A DNA stretch of 64,000 nucleotides from NCBI GenBank assembly GCA_937876775.1, contig CALEFA010000063.1, positions 102,977-166,976 on the forward strand, given 5' to 3'. The position numbers and the translations under genes are program-made. The notes under the pieces were generated by a model, which did not search any database, was not told where the DNA came from, and was given only the letters and a program-made list of their open reading frames with translations. How positions within the stretch are numbered: the first letter of the stretch is position 1; every line of letters starts with the position of its first letter. This stretch comes from an uncultured Rhodobiaceae bacterium (GTDB taxonomy: Bacteria; Pseudomonadota; Alphaproteobacteria; RS24). This document shows positions 53,910 to 63,734 of this stretch, piece by piece.

Positions 53910-54904
53910 GCGGCGTGCATCATCGGCAAGTGAAAAGCCAAGACGACGGCTTGCGGCTTGATCGTTGGTTTCGGCAATATTTCCCCGGTCTGACCCAAGG
54001 GCGTTTAGAGAAATTACTGCGTCGCGGTCTGGTGCGGGTCGACGGCAAGCGTGCCAAAGCCAATGAACGCGTGGTCATTGGACAATCAATCCGCATTCCA
54101 CCAGAAGTGCCGATCGATCATAAATCACCAATGGCCAAGCAAGTCGACGTGCCGGCGTCGCTGATTGAGCAATTGGAAGCCGCCATTATCCATCGCGACA
54201 AACATATTTTGGTGATCAATAAACCTTCGGGTTTGGCCGTGCAGGGCGGCAGTAAAACCACTGTCCATGTCGATGCAGCTTTACCTGCTTTGCAGTTTGA
54301 AGCCGAGGAAGCGCCACGTTTGGTGCACCGGCTCGACCGCGACACTTCCGGCGTTTTACTGTTGGCGCGCAATCGCAAAGCGGCACAATTTTTGACCCGT
54401 CATTTTGCGACCCGCGAAGTTGAGAAGATCTATTGGGCTTTGGCGCATGGTGTGCCGCGTCCACCGCGTGGGCGCATCAGCGTGCCCTTGGCCAAACGGG
54501 CGGCGGCGGATGGCGGCGAGCGCGTGCGCCCGGTCGATAAGTCAGACCCTGATGCGATGAATGCGCAAACCGATTTTGCTGAAATTGCCCGTGTCGGTCA
54601 AAGGTTTAGCTGGTTGGCGTTTCGACCGCGTACCGGTCGCACCCACCAAATCCGCGCCCATGCCGCCGCCATTGGTCATCCATTGGTTGGTGATCCGAAA
54701 TATCGAGATGTCGAGCAAGAGGAAGAAACTGGCGGAATTTTGCCGAAAAAACTTCACTTGCACGCCCGATCGATTATATTGCCACATCCGGCAGGTGGAC
54801 GGTTTTCATGCGAGGCGCCGTTGACTGGCCATATGGCGGAAACATGGGATATGTTAAGTTTAGACATAGCCGATGGGCATGATCCATTCGACGAGGAAAA
54901 TTAA
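53906..54904 (+). CDS. rluC: RluC-type 23S rRNA pseudouridine synthase
   Basis: 332 residues. N-terminal S4 RNA-binding domain (RLDRWFRQYFPGLTQGRLEKLLRRG), then the catalytic domain with LVHRLDRDTSGVLLLAR, where the Asp after Arg-Leu is the catalytic residue, and FRPRTGRTHQIRAHAAAIGHPLVGDP. The family makes pseudouridine in 23S rRNA (positions 955, 2504 and 2580 in E. coli for RluC); RluD is the alternative. Start overlaps crcB by four bases and its stop overlaps the HAD gene (TAATG), so the run is cotranscribed. Confidence 0.9.
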   Translation: MSGVHHRQVKSQDDGLRLDRWFRQYFPGLTQGRLEKLLRRGLVRVDGKRAKANERVVIGQSIRIPPEVPIDHKSPMAKQVDVPASLIEQLEAAIIHRDKHILVINKPSGLAVQGGSKTTVHVDAALPALQFEAEEAPRLVHRLDRDTSGVLLLARNRKAAQFLTRHFATREVEKIYWALAHGVPRPPRGRISVPLAKRAAADGGERVRPVDKSDPDAMNAQTDFAEIARVGQRFSWLAFRPRTGRTHQIRAHAAAIGHPLVGDPKYRDVEQEEETGGILPKKLHLHARSIILPHPAGGRFSCEAPLTGHMAETWDMLSLDIADGHDPFDEEN

Positions 54905-55572
54905 TGCGCTTGGTAGTATTCGATTGTGACGGCACTTTGGTGGATAGCCAACAAGCGATTGTTGCATCAACCGAAACCGCCCTGAGCACTTTTGGCCTGC
55001 CAACGCCCGAACGGCAACCCATTCTTCATGCCGTAGGGTTGCCGGTAGATGTTGCAATGGGTCGTCACGCTCCAGATGCCGATGAGGCGACCTTGGCGCA
55101 AGCGATCGACCTTTTCCGCGAAACCTATCAAAAACTATCGCAGCAAGATGACCGTGGGCAAATCATGTTCGATGGCATGCATGACCTCATTTGCGAACTG
55201 GGACAAGCGCCTCAAACGCAAATGGCGATTGTCACCATGAAGTCGCGTCGTGGGCTGAATCGTGTGGTCGATGCTTATGACATTCGTGATTACTTTCAGG
55301 CGTTGAAAAGCGCCGATGACGGGCCCGGCAAACCGGCACCTGATTTAATGCTCGACGCCATGCGCGAATGCGGCGTTGGCCCAGAGCACACGGTGATGGT
55401 CGGCGACACTAGCTTTGACATGTTGATGGCCAAGGCGGCCGGTGCCTATGCGGTCGGCGTGGCCTGGGGCTATCAAGACATTGACGAATTGCTAGAAACC
55501 GGTGCCGATGAAATCGCTGAAACACCGGAAAAGTTGAGACGAATTCTCGCCGCTTTCCCCGCTGGGGATTGA
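54904..55572 (+). CDS. HAD-superfamily phosphatase, phosphoglycolate-phosphatase-like
   Basis: 222 residues. HAD motifs: FDCDGTLVDS with the nucleophile Asp (residue 6) and the acid Asp (residue 8), VTMKSR as motif II, and GDTSFDMLMAKAAGA as motif IV; the cap is helical (subclass IA). Substrate cannot be told from sequence; phosphoglycolate or a nucleotide are common for this group. Coupled to rluC and followed after three bases by the ATP12 gene. Confidence 0.85.
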   Translation: MRLVVFDCDGTLVDSQQAIVASTETALSTFGLPTPERQPILHAVGLPVDVAMGRHAPDADEATLAQAIDLFRETYQKLSQQDDRGQIMFDGMHDLICELGQAPQTQMAIVTMKSRRGLNRVVDAYDIRDYFQALKSADDGPGKPAPDLMLDAMRECGVGPEHTVMVGDTSFDMLMAKAAGAYAVGVAWGYQDIDELLETGADEIAETPEKLRRILAAFPAGD

Positions 55573-55575
55573 GCT

Positions 55576-56274
55576 ATGGCCAAGCGTTTTTATGATACGG
55601 CGCGCTGTGTCGCAAGCGATGATGGCTACGGTGTTCAACTGGATACATTTGACCTAAAAACGCCTGCCAAAACCCTAATTCGCGTGCCAACGCCGGCTTT
55701 GGCCGATTTAATCGTCGATGAATGGAATGCGCAGGGCGATAAAATTGAGCCAGCAACCATGCCAGTGATGCGGCTGGTGTCGACCGCCATTGACCGTGTC
55801 TCCCTGCATTTGACGGCGACGGCTGAGGCTTTTGCCGCCTATGGCATGTCGGATTTGCTGTTCTACCGGGCCAGCCACCCTGATCGTTTGGTGGCGCGGC
55901 AGAGCGAAAGTTGGGATCCGCTTCTTGAGTGGGCCAGCCAGCGGTTTGACATGTCTTTTCTGACGACGCAGAGCATTCTACCAATACAGCAGGCGGCTGG
56001 TAATTTGCAGAAATTTACCCAACTCGCCACTGGCGATGTGTTTCGCCTCACCGGTTTGGCGCACGCCGCCGCCTTATTCGGTTCTGCGATTATGGCTTTG
56101 GCCTTGGATGAGGCGCATGTGTCCGATGCGCAAGCCTATGAGCTGGCGTTTCTCGACGACCATTTTCAAATCGAGGAATGGGGTGAGGATGAAGAAGCGC
56201 GCGACCGACTGAACAAGATAAAACTGGAAATAAAAATGCTGTGGGTCTATTTATCGGCACTGAAATCTGCTTAA
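55576..56274 (+). CDS. ATP12-family F1-ATPase assembly chaperone
   Basis: 232 residues. Matches ATP12 proteins found in mitochondria and alphaproteobacteria, which protect the F1 alpha subunit during ATP synthase assembly: KTPAKTLIRVPTPALADLIVDEW, TAIDRVSLHLTATAEAFAAY and the conserved DPLLEWA near FDMSFLTTQ. Soluble, no signal peptide. The presence of this family supports an alphaproteobacterial origin. Starts three bases after the HAD gene. Confidence 0.9.
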   Translation: MAKRFYDTARCVASDDGYGVQLDTFDLKTPAKTLIRVPTPALADLIVDEWNAQGDKIEPATMPVMRLVSTAIDRVSLHLTATAEAFAAYGMSDLLFYRASHPDRLVARQSESWDPLLEWASQRFDMSFLTTQSILPIQQAAGNLQKFTQLATGDVFRLTGLAHAAALFGSAIMALALDEAHVSDAQAYELAFLDDHFQIEEWGEDEEARDRLNKIKLEIKMLWVYLSALKSA

Positions 56275-56310
56275 ATTTCAATCAATTCACGATTCTCTGG
56301 GGAGCACGTT

Positions 56311-57843
56311 GTGAGAGATATTATTAAAGAGTTGGAAGAACGCCGTCGCGTCGCGCGATTGGGTGGGGGCGAAAAATACATTGAGGCGCAACATGCGCGT
56401 GGCAAGTTGACGGCGCGCGAACGTATCGATCTGTTGCTTGATCCCAGTAGTTTTGAAGAAATTGACATGTTCGTTGAACATGATGGCCATGAATTTGGCA
56501 TGCAGGACAAGAAAATCCCCGGTGATGGTGTTGTTACCGGCTGGGGCACGGTCAATGGCCGTCCGATTTATCTTTATGCCAAAGATTTCACCGTCTTCGG
56601 CGGTTCACTATCAAAAGCGCATTCGAAGAAAATCAATAAAGTGCAAGATATGGCGTTACGCAATGGCGTGCCGATTATTGGCATTTTGGACTCAGGCGGG
56701 GCGCGTATTCAAGAAGGCGTTGATGCGCTGGGCGGTTATGCCGAAGTGTTCCAACGCAACACGCTGGCCTCAGGGGTTATCCCGCAAATCTCCATGATTA
56801 TGGGCCCTTGCGCCGGCGGTGATGTTTACTCACCAGCCATTACCGATTTCATTTTCATGGTGCGCAACACTTCTTATATGTTTGTGACTGGCCCCGGCGT
56901 TGTTAAAACTGTCACCAATGAGGAAGTCACAGCTGAAGAATTGGGCGGTGCCAAAGTCCATACCACCAAGTCATCCGTCGCCGATGGCGCCTATGACAAT
57001 GACGTTGAAGCGCTGACTGAATTGCGCCGCTTGATCAATTTTCTGCCGCTTTCCAATACCTCAGGCGTGCCGGAGCAACCAAGTTTCGACATTCGCGATC
57101 GAGCTGAGGATGCGCTTGATACCTTAGTGCCCGACAATCCCAACATGCCCTATGACATGATGGAACTGGTCAAGAAAGTGGTCGATGAGGGCGATTTTTT
57201 CGAAATTCAAAAAGATTTTGCCAAGAATATCATCGTCGGTTTTGGCCGTATCGAAGGCCGTTCGGTTGGCTTTGTCGCCAATCAGCCAATGACCTTGGCC
57301 GGTGTGCTTGATAGTGACGCCAGCCGAAAAGCTGCCCGTTTTGTAAGGTTTTGCGATTGTTTCGATATTCCGATTGTCACGTTCGTCGATGTGCCGGGGT
57401 TCTTGCCGGGGACATCGCAAGAATATGGCGGCCTGATTAAACATGGTGCGAAACTGCTTTTCGCCTATGCCGAAGCCACAGTCCCGAAAATCACCGTCAT
57501 CACGCGCAAAGCCTATGGTGGCGCTTATGATGTGATGGCCTCGAAACATTTGCGCGGCGATATGAATTACGCTTGGCCGACCGCTGAGATTGCGGTGATG
57601 GGCGCCAAAGGGGCGGTGGAAATTATTTTCCGTAGCTCGATTGGCAATGATGAAGAAATCGCCGAACACACACGCGAATATGAAGAAAAGTTTCTGAACC
57701 CCTTCGTGGCCGCTGAGCGCGGTTATATTGATGAGGTTATTCAGCCGCATAATACGCGCCGTCGCGTGGCACGTTCATTGGCCTTATTGCGAAATAAGGA
57801 ACTCGAAAACCCGTGGAAGAAACACGATAATATTCCGCTATAA
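56311..57843 (+). CDS. pccB: Propionyl-CoA carboxylase beta chain (carboxyltransferase)
   Basis: 510 residues, GTG start with GGGGAG upstream. Crotonase-fold carboxyltransferase: the N-half has [15 protein letters not shown] and [21 protein letters not shown], and the C-half has [18 protein letters not shown] and [16 protein letters not shown]. It moves the carboxyl group from biotin to propionyl-CoA, giving methylmalonyl-CoA. A broader acyl-CoA specificity is possible. pccA follows after nine bases. No methylmalonyl-CoA mutase is in the window. Confidence 0.93.
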   Translation: MRDIIKELEERRRVARLGGGEKYIEAQHARGKLTARERIDLLLDPSSFEEIDMFVEHDGHEFGMQDKKIPGDGVVTGWGTVNGRPIYLYAKDFTVFGGSLSKAHSKKINKVQDMALRNGVPIIGILDSGGARIQEGVDALGGYAEVFQRNTLASGVIPQISMIMGPCAGGDVYSPAITDFIFMVRNTSYMFVTGPGVVKTVTNEEVTAEELGGAKVHTTKSSVADGAYDNDVEALTELRRLINFLPLSNTSGVPEQPSFDIRDRAEDALDTLVPDNPNMPYDMMELVKKVVDEGDFFEIQKDFAKNIIVGFGRIEGRSVGFVANQPMTLAGVLDSDASRKAARFVRFCDCFDIPIVTFVDVPGFLPGTSQEYGGLIKHGAKLLFAYAEATVPKITVITRKAYGGAYDVMASKHLRGDMNYAWPTAEIAVMGAKGAVEIIFRSSIGNDEEIAEHTREYEEKFLNPFVAAERGYIDEVIQPHNTRRRVARSLALLRNKELENPWKKHDNIPL

Positions 57844-57852
57844 GGCTTTAAA

Positions 57853-59838
57853 ATGTTCAAAAAAATTCTCATTGCAAACCGTGGCGAAATTGCTTGCCGT
57901 GTTATCCGTTCGGCCCGCGCTATGGGCATTAAAACCGTCGCGGTTTATTCCGATGCCGACTCTTTAGCCCTTCATGTGCGCGAGGCTGATGAAGCCGTGC
58001 ATATCGGCGGCGCGCCGGCCTCTGAAAGCTATTTGGTCATCGATAAAATTCTTGATGCCATCAAACAAACCGGCGCCGAAGCGGTGCATCCGGGCTATGG
58101 CTTTTTGAGTGAAAACCGCGCTTTTGCCGAAGCTTTAGACAAAGCCGGTGTCGCGTTCATCGGCCCACCAGCTGGTGCCATTGAGGCAATGGGCGATAAA
58201 ATCACCTCCAAAAAACTAGCCGCCGAAGCGGGCGTCACCACCGTGCCGGGCTATATGGGGCTGATTGAAGATGCAGATGAAGCGGTAAAAATTGCCGGCG
58301 AAGTTGGCTATCCAGTGATGATCAAAGCCTCGGCTGGCGGCGGCGGTAAAGGCATGCGGGTGGCGTATAATGATCAGGAAGCGCGCGAAGGTTTTCAATC
58401 GTCGAAAAATGAGGCCGCTTCAAGCTTTGGTGACGACCGTATTTTCATTGAAAAATTTGTCACCCAGCCGCGCCATATTGAAATTCAAATATTGGGCGAT
58501 AAGCACGGCAATTTGATTTACTTGGGTGAGCGCGAATGTTCGATTCAGCGCCGCAACCAAAAGGTTATTGAAGAAGCGCCAAGCCCGTTTCTTGACGCCA
58601 AAACCCGCAAAGCGATGGGTGAGCAGGCGGTGGCTCTTGCCAAAGCCGTGGATTATTGCTCAGCCGGTACGGTGGAGTTCATCGTCGACGGCGACCGCAA
58701 TTTCTATTTCCTCGAAATGAACACACGTCTGCAAGTTGAACATCCAGTGACTGAATTAATTACTGGCGTTGATTTGGTTGAGCAAATGATCAGGGTTGCA
58801 GCCGGTGAAAAACTGACTTTGCAACAAAAAGACGTGAAACTGGAAGGCTGGGCGATGGAAAGTCGCGTCTATGCCGAAGACCCTTATCGCGGCTTTTTGC
58901 CGTCGACCGGTCGTTTAAGTATTTACCGGCCACCCGAAGAGCAGGTCGCCAATGGCATTACCGTGCGCAATGACACGGGGGTTTATGAGGGCGGTGAGAT
59001 TTCGCTTTTCTATGACCCAATGATTGCCAAATTAATCACCCATGCCCCCGACCGGACACAGGCGATTGATGCCATGTCGCAAGCGCTTGACGGGTTCCGC
59101 ATTGATGGCATCCGGCACAATATTGATTTCCTTGGCGCCATTATGGGCCACCAGCGATTCCGCGATGGCAATCTCACAACGGCCTTTATTGATGAAGAAT
59201 ATCCGGAAGGCTTTGAAGGTGCGCCAGTGTCTCCAGAGCGCGAAAAAGCCTTGGCGGCGTTGGGTTATGTGATGATGCGGCGACGCCTGCTGCGGGCCAC
59301 CCAGACCTCGCATATTCTGTCCAATCATGAGTATCAGCCAGACCCGCAAATGGCGGTGCAAATCGGTGAGACAGTGTTGAGCGCCGACGAGACTGATGAT
59401 GGGGTGATGCTTGATGGCACGCCCCTGAGTGTGGCCACAGATTGGCTGCCGGGTGACTTGTTCGCCGAGGCTGAAGTCGACGGGCAGTTCATGAAAGTCA
59501 GTGTCGACGCTTTGCCGGAAGGGTATGGCCTAACCGGCGGTGGGGCGATGATTGCGGTGCAGGTGCGCAGCATGACGGCGCAGGCCTTGATGGTGCATAT
59601 GCCGGAAAAAACCGATGGCATTAGCGACAGGGAACTGATTTGTCCCATGCCTGGCGTTGTGGTGTCGGTTGCCGTTGCCGAAGGTGATGCGGTTAAGGCG
59701 GGTCAGCCTTTGGCCGTGGTTGAAGCGATGAAAATGGAAAATATTCTGCGCGCTGAAAAAGACGTCACCATTGCCAAAGTGCTCTGCGCACAGGGCGATA
59801 AATTGGCCGTTGATGACGTTATGATTGAGTTTGAATAG
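57853..59838 (+). CDS. pccA: Propionyl-CoA carboxylase alpha chain (biotin carboxylase with BCCP)
   Basis: 661 residues. Order: biotin carboxylase domain (residues 1-445, with [19 protein letters not shown], the ATP loop [11 protein letters not shown] and [16 protein letters not shown]), a BT linker domain that docks on the beta chain, and a C-terminal biotinyl domain with EAMKMEN, where Lys627 takes biotin. Together with pccB it makes the carboxylase holoenzyme. The last 20 bases overlap the end of the convergent lipB. Confidence 0.95.
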   Translation: MFKKILIANRGEIACRVIRSARAMGIKTVAVYSDADSLALHVREADEAVHIGGAPASESYLVIDKILDAIKQTGAEAVHPGYGFLSENRAFAEALDKAGVAFIGPPAGAIEAMGDKITSKKLAAEAGVTTVPGYMGLIEDADEAVKIAGEVGYPVMIKASAGGGGKGMRVAYNDQEAREGFQSSKNEAASSFGDDRIFIEKFVTQPRHIEIQILGDKHGNLIYLGERECSIQRRNQKVIEEAPSPFLDAKTRKAMGEQAVALAKAVDYCSAGTVEFIVDGDRNFYFLEMNTRLQVEHPVTELITGVDLVEQMIRVAAGEKLTLQQKDVKLEGWAMESRVYAEDPYRGFLPSTGRLSIYRPPEEQVANGITVRNDTGVYEGGEISLFYDPMIAKLITHAPDRTQAIDAMSQALDGFRIDGIRHNIDFLGAIMGHQRFRDGNLTTAFIDEEYPEGFEGAPVSPEREKALAALGYVMMRRRLLRATQTSHILSNHEYQPDPQMAVQIGETVLSADETDDGVMLDGTPLSVATDWLPGDLFAEAEVDGQFMKVSVDALPEGYGLTGGGAMIAVQVRSMTAQALMVHMPEKTDGISDRELICPMPGVVVSVAVAEGDAVKAGQPLAVVEAMKMENILRAEKDVTIAKVLCAQGDKLAVDDVMIEFE

Positions 59839-60496
59839 CGTCTTCTAGCGGGAAATAGTCGGCAAAATTGTCGATCAGGGCTTTATCAACTTCGGTCATG
59901 GCAAGTGGATAGCCCAAATCAATCATGCTGGTAACGCCTTGATCGCTGATACCGCACGGGACAATGGCATCAAAATCGCTCAATTCCGGCTCAACATTAA
60001 TGGCAATACCGTGAAAGCTCACCCAGCGACGAATGCGTAGGCCAATCGCGGCAATTTTATCCTCGCGCGCTGGCCCTTTATCCGGACGTGGAACCCAAAC
60101 GCCGACGCGGTCGCGGGTGATATGCGCCGCAATATTAAAATCAGCCAATGTGCCAATCACCCAATTTTCAGTTTGTTCGACAAACTTGCGCACATCGCGC
60201 CCACGCTTGCGCAAATCCAGCATCATATAAACCACCCGCTGGCCGGGCCCATGATAAGTATAGGCGCCGCCCCGTTTGCTGGCATAAACCGGGTGCTGGT
60301 CGGCGCGCAATAAATCTTCTGGCTTAGCCGATGTGCCCGCCGTATAAAGCGGTGGGTGTTCGAGAAACCACAAACATTCGGCTGCCTCGCCAGAGATAAT
60401 GCTATCAACCCGCCGTTCCATAAAGGAGACAGCCTCATCATAGTCGACCAATTGGTCGCTAAATTTAAGCTCCGGCAGGGTGGCACTATCTGACAT
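59819..60496 (-). CDS. lipB: Octanoyltransferase LipB
   Basis: 225 residues from the ATG at 60496 ([10 protein letters not shown]). It moves the octanoyl group from ACP to lipoyl domains, the first step in making protein-bound lipoate. Motifs: [16 protein letters not shown], the catalytic Lys in [10 protein letters not shown], and the catalytic Cys in [13 protein letters not shown] five-residue longer start exists at 60511 but is less typical. Convergent with pccA, 20-base overlap. Confidence 0.95.
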   Translation of the reverse strand: MSDSATLPELKFSDQLVDYDEAVSFMERRVDSIISGEAAECLWFLEHPPLYTAGTSAKPEDLLRADQHPVYASKRGGAYTYHGPGQRVVYMMLDLRKRGRDVRKFVEQTENWVIGTLADFNIAAHITRDRVGVWVPRPDKGPAREDKIAAIGLRIRRWVSFHGIAINVEPELSDFDAIVPCGISDQGVTSMIDLGYPLAMTEVDKALIDNFADYFPLEDAIQTQS

Positions 60497-60535
60497 AAGC
60501 CTATGTAGCACTTCTCGCCTGTGAATAAAAACAAA

Positions 60536-60564
60536 TTATAATGTAAAATATATTTATTTACAAA
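60536..60564 (-). promoter_or_regulatory. Possible lipB promoter
   Basis: On the minus strand a perfect TATAAT (plus 60536-60541) is preceded by TTTGTA at 17-base spacing (plus 60559-60564). The gap is very AT-rich, so a chance match is possible. Confidence 0.35.
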
Positions 60565-60570
60565 AAAACA

Positions 60571-60601
60571 TTGATAAAAGCGCGCGAATACCACATATAA
60601 G
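60571..60601 (+). promoter_or_regulatory. Possible promoter of the siroheme-synthase/cysH pair
   Basis: TTGATA (60571-60576), 19-base spacer, TATAAG (60596-60601), 17 bases before the start at 60619. Spacing is longer than ideal, and the usual AGGAG site follows. Confidence 0.4.
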
Positions 60602-60618
60602 AAGCATAGGAGTCTTTT

Positions 60619-61179
60619 ATGCTGCCGATTATTCTTGATGTAACCAATTTGACATTGGCCATTGTTGGCAGTGGCCCTCAGGCGCGCCGCCGTTTGCAAA
60701 TGGTTGATGCCGCTGGCGCCGCCTTTGTGAGGGTTTATGCCGAACAGGCAGAGGCTGAAATGGTTGACTTGGCTGGCGACCGGTTGATTGAGGCATGGCC
60801 GAGCGACGCCGAGATTGCCGCTTGTCATGTGGTTTATGTTGCCAATGTTGAAGATGCCCTGGCCGAGGCCATTACCGCAATCGGGCGAGCTCATAAAACC
60901 TTGGTTAATGTTGAAGATGTAAAGCCATTATGTGATTTTCATGTGCCGGCGATTGTGCGGCGTGGCGATATGCTGTTGACCGCTTCAACCGGCGGCCAGT
61001 CGCCAGGTTTGGCGCGCCGCTTAAAGACCAGTTTGGAGGGGCATTATCCTGAGCAATGGTCTGAGCGGCTTGAGCTCTTGGCTCGTAAGCGCGACCAATG
61101 GCGTCAAGAGGGCGCCGACTTTGGGGAATTAATTTCACGCACCAATCAAGTGATTGATGATGAGGGTTGGCTATCATGA
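60619..61179 (+). CDS. Siroheme synthase N-terminal-like (precorrin-2 dehydrogenase/ferrochelatase)
   Basis: 186 residues. It resembles the N-terminal half of CysG and Met8p, which oxidises precorrin-2 with NAD and inserts iron to give siroheme. The NAD-binding turn is VGSGPQARRRLQM; Asp100 in LVNVED aligns with the CysG catalytic Asp; the ASTGGQSPGLARRLK block matches CysG SSGGTSPVLAR. No methyltransferase domain is attached, so SUMT must be elsewhere. The stop overlaps the cysH start (ATGA), tying it to assimilatory sulfate reduction, where siroheme serves sulfite reductase. Upstream AGGAG gives a clear start. Confidence 0.85.
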   Translation: MLPIILDVTNLTLAIVGSGPQARRRLQMVDAAGAAFVRVYAEQAEAEMVDLAGDRLIEAWPSDAEIAACHVVYVANVEDALAEAITAIGRAHKTLVNVEDVKPLCDFHVPAIVRRGDMLLTASTGGQSPGLARRLKTSLEGHYPEQWSERLELLARKRDQWRQEGADFGELISRTNQVIDDEGWLS

Positions 61180-61904
61180 GTTTAGCTATACCAACGCCGC
61201 AGTCGGGTGTCGACGTAACCGCTCTTAATGCGCTTTACGAGACTATGACGCCGCAAGAGGTGTTGCGACATGCGATTAGCGAAGCTTTTGTTAAGCGCAT
61301 TTGCACGGTTTCGTCTTTTGGCGCCGAGTCGGTGATCCTATTGCATATGATTGCGCAAATTGATCCGTCCGTGCCGGTGATTTGCCTAAACACGGGCAAA
61401 TTATTTGGCGAGACATTGCGCTATCGCGATCGTTTGCAAGCGGCTTTGGGGCTGACCGATATTCGCGCCGTGGCGCCGCATCCCGATGATTTACTGGCCA
61501 GTGACCCGAAGGGGAGCCTATGGCAGCTCGACACGGATAGCTGCTGTCATATTCGTAAAGTTCTGCCGCAAGCGCGAGCAGTGTCGGGTTTTGATGCCCT
61601 GATCACCGGCCGTAAGAAATTTCAAACCGACACGCGTCAAACCATGGCCGTTATCGAATCGAGCACCGATGGCCGGTATAAAATAAACCCGCTGGCCAAT
61701 TGGCAGCTCGATGCGTTGAAAAGCTATATAGAAACTTATAATTTGCCACGCCATCCGCTGGTCAAAGACGGTTATTTGTCGATTGGTTGCATGCCATGTA
61801 CCTCAAAAGTTGAAGCTGGCGGCGATTATCGCTCCGGTCGTTGGGTTGGAAGCGATAAGGATGAATGTGGCATTCACCTGAATATCGACGGCGATGGCAT
61901 TTAA
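61176..61904 (+). CDS. cysH: Assimilatory APS/PAPS reductase, [4Fe-4S] APS-reductase type
   Basis: 242 residues from the ATG at 61176, which overlaps the previous stop; a TTG at 61167 is less likely. It reduces (phospho)adenylyl sulfate to sulfite. Cys123-Cys124 (DSCCHIRK) and Cys205-x-x-Cys208 (GCMPC) are the cluster ligands found in APS reductases and missing in E. coli-type PAPS reductases; Cys231 in ECGIH is catalytic. SSFGAESVILLHM marks the nucleotide-binding site. So adenylyl sulfate is the likely substrate, with thioredoxin as donor. Confidence 0.92.
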   Translation: MSLAIPTPQSGVDVTALNALYETMTPQEVLRHAISEAFVKRICTVSSFGAESVILLHMIAQIDPSVPVICLNTGKLFGETLRYRDRLQAALGLTDIRAVAPHPDDLLASDPKGSLWQLDTDSCCHIRKVLPQARAVSGFDALITGRKKFQTDTRQTMAVIESSTDGRYKINPLANWQLDALKSYIETYNLPRHPLVKDGYLSIGCMPCTSKVEAGGDYRSGRWVGSDKDECGIHLNIDGDGI

Positions 61905-61982
61905 GTTTAAGTCCCTGAAAACGCCGCCAAAGTTGCTTGTTAAAAGTCTTAATTCTTGCTACACCCCAAGCCTGCCTGGCGT

Positions 61983-62069
61983 GCGGTCGTGGCGGAATTG
62001 GTAGACGCGCAGCGTTGAGGTCGCTGTGGGGTAACACCCGTGGAAGTTCGAGTCTTCTCGACCGCACCA
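61983..62069 (+). tRNA. tRNA-Leu (GAG)
   Basis: 87 bases with encoded CCA. Acceptor GCGGTCG / CGACCGC, anticodon stem CAGCG / CGCTG with loop TTGAGGT giving GAG, long variable arm as in leucine tRNAs, T loop TTCGAGT. A decayed copy lies 1.7 kb downstream at 63735-63816. Confidence 0.96.
62052..62069 (+). repeat. Direct repeat, copy A (3' end of tRNA-Leu)
   Basis: 18 bases, GTCTTCTCGACCGCACCA, covering part of the T arm, the acceptor 3' strand and CCA. It is repeated exactly at 63799-63816 in the same orientation. tRNA 3' ends are the usual target of site-specific integrases, so this could be one edge of an old insertion. Confidence 0.8.
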
Positions 62070-62285
62070 AGCCACTCAAGCCTTATGGCTAGATTTTCCA
62101 TATAGTGAAGATGTGGCTCAATTCTAAGTTCTCTTAAAAAATTATGCTTAATGGTTCAGTGTTCGTGGCTGTGTTGCAGCATTACGAGTTCATGGTTCGA
62201 AGTTCATTATTGAAAATATATTGGCTTATGGTATGTAGTTATATGAAGTTATTTTTAATTCGGGTTGCGTTCTAGGAGAAGTTTG

Positions 62286-62855
62286 ATGAGATTTTTGATA
62301 CCAGTGTTGCTTTCGTTTTTCATATCTCCTGCAATGGCAGGTTTTTCCCCTTACAGCCCAACAGCACTGAACTCAGCGGGGACCGAAGAAACCGGATATG
62401 TCGGTCTGGTGTGGTCGCTGGGCGCTGGCATGAACCAGACACCAGAAGTGAGTTTAGGTTTCCAGTCCGTCGACACTGAATCTGACGGTGATGTCGACAG
62501 TGGTTTAGACGTTAATCTTCGTTTCGCCTTCAACGGTGTAAACCTGCCGGAAGCATACTCCGTGCGAGCGTCTAGCCTTTTTGGCGATTCGGATGGTATT
62601 GGGAGCGTCGGAATTGGCCTGACTAACGATGGGAACTGGCTGGCAACCGCTGGGTTCCAAGTTGACTATGGTCGCCTTGGTGTTGATGCTTCCTTCGACG
62701 GCTTAGTTTTTACGGGGGAACTTCTGTCTCTTGAGCTACCCGACAGTTCAAACGCCACATTAATCTGTGATGGCCCTCAACCAGGTGCTCCGTATGAGTT
62801 ATTGATAAACGAAGTTGGCCTTTGCGAAGCATTTTATGATGGGCCTCCTGGGTAG
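62286..62855 (+). CDS. Secreted protein of unknown family
   Basis: 189 residues from the ATG at 62286 with TAGGAGAAG upstream. A signal peptide is clear: a basic start, LIPVLLSFFIS, and an AMA cleavage site near residue 18. The mature part looks beta-rich, with repeated Gly, Asp and Ser (DTESDGDVDSGLDVN; GDSDGIGSVGIGLTNDGN) and alternating hydrophobic residues, and it has two Cys near the end (LICDGP, GLCEAF) that could form a disulfide. I do not recognise the family; a periplasmic or outer-membrane beta-sandwich or small barrel is possible. It lies between tRNA-Leu and its decayed copy, next to the fatty-acid-hydroxylase-like gene. Confidence 0.7.
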   Translation: MRFLIPVLLSFFISPAMAGFSPYSPTALNSAGTEETGYVGLVWSLGAGMNQTPEVSLGFQSVDTESDGDVDSGLDVNLRFAFNGVNLPEAYSVRASSLFGDSDGIGSVGIGLTNDGNWLATAGFQVDYGRLGVDASFDGLVFTGELLSLELPDSSNATLICDGPQPGAPYELLINEVGLCEAFYDGPPG

Positions 62856-62903
62856 TCTGACCAAACTCTTGGCCTGAGCGATAGTTAATCACTTAAACCC
62901 AAA

Positions 62904-63680
62904 ATGGAGATTGTTCTGATCTTCGATTTTAACAATCTGGTTTCTTTAGCGCCTATACTCAGCGTGGCTGCGTTTTATTTTTTAGAGCGGCTGTTTTCTA
63001 TGAGCCATTCGGGCTTTAGACGGCAAGGGTCTTTTGTGATGGTTTATTGCATCGGCTTTGCCCTCTCATTTGGCGTATCCACTTACCTTCTCGTTCACTT
63101 CGTGATGCTCATGGCACCCTTGCAGATTTTTAGTTTTGCAAATTGGCAGGTGCCAATGTTTGTTAGCTTTCTCGCTTCACTCCTGTTTCTCGACTTTATT
63201 TACTATATCGCTCATAGGATACACCATAGCGTGCCATTTCTCTGGCGCCTTCATCGTTTACACCATAGCGACACAGACGTCAGCGCGCTGACCACCATTT
63301 TTCATCACCCGCTTGAATATCTTAGCAATCTTGCGATTCTCATTGCGGCTGCAGTTATTTTCGACATACCGGTGATTGTCTTGGTGACCTATAGCCTCAT
63401 CCATGGGCTTCATAGTGGATTTTCGCATTACAAAAAACCGTTGCCAGAAGCTTTAGACAAATGGTTGAGTTATGTTGTGGTCACCCCTTCTTTTCACCAT
63501 GTCCACCACGGCCTCGACATGGCTTTAGGCAATTCAAATTTCGGCGCTGTGCTTACTCTATGGGATCGACTTTTTCGCACGGCCATAGTGCAACGAAAAA
63601 AACTTATCTATGGCATATCGCCAGCGCAAGCACCCTCGTCAGAGTCGATTCGCCATTATCTGAGCAATCCATTAAAATAA
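62904..63680 (+). CDS. Sterol desaturase / fatty acid hydroxylase superfamily protein
   Basis: 258 residues, membrane-bound di-iron family. About four to five membrane helices and the three histidine boxes: His104-x-x-His107-His108, His117-x-x-His120-His121 and His198-His199-x-His201-His202, spaced as in the family (HX3H, HX2HH, HX2-3HH), with His134-His135 in between. The family hydroxylates or desaturates lipids and carotenoids; the substrate is not evident. No good ribosome site is seen before the ATG. It follows the secreted protein gene by 48 bases and both lie in the segment bounded by the tRNA-Leu repeats. Confidence 0.88.
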   Translation: MEIVLIFDFNNLVSLAPILSVAAFYFLERLFSMSHSGFRRQGSFVMVYCIGFALSFGVSTYLLVHFVMLMAPLQIFSFANWQVPMFVSFLASLLFLDFIYYIAHRIHHSVPFLWRLHRLHHSDTDVSALTTIFHHPLEYLSNLAILIAAAVIFDIPVIVLVTYSLIHGLHSGFSHYKKPLPEALDKWLSYVVVTPSFHHVHHGLDMALGNSNFGAVLTLWDRLFRTAIVQRKKLIYGISPAQAPSSESIRHYLSNPLK

Positions 63681-63734
63681 TTGCGTTGTTCAACGAAGCG
63701 TCCGTGGCGCCGACAAGGTTCTAGCTTTTGAGGG

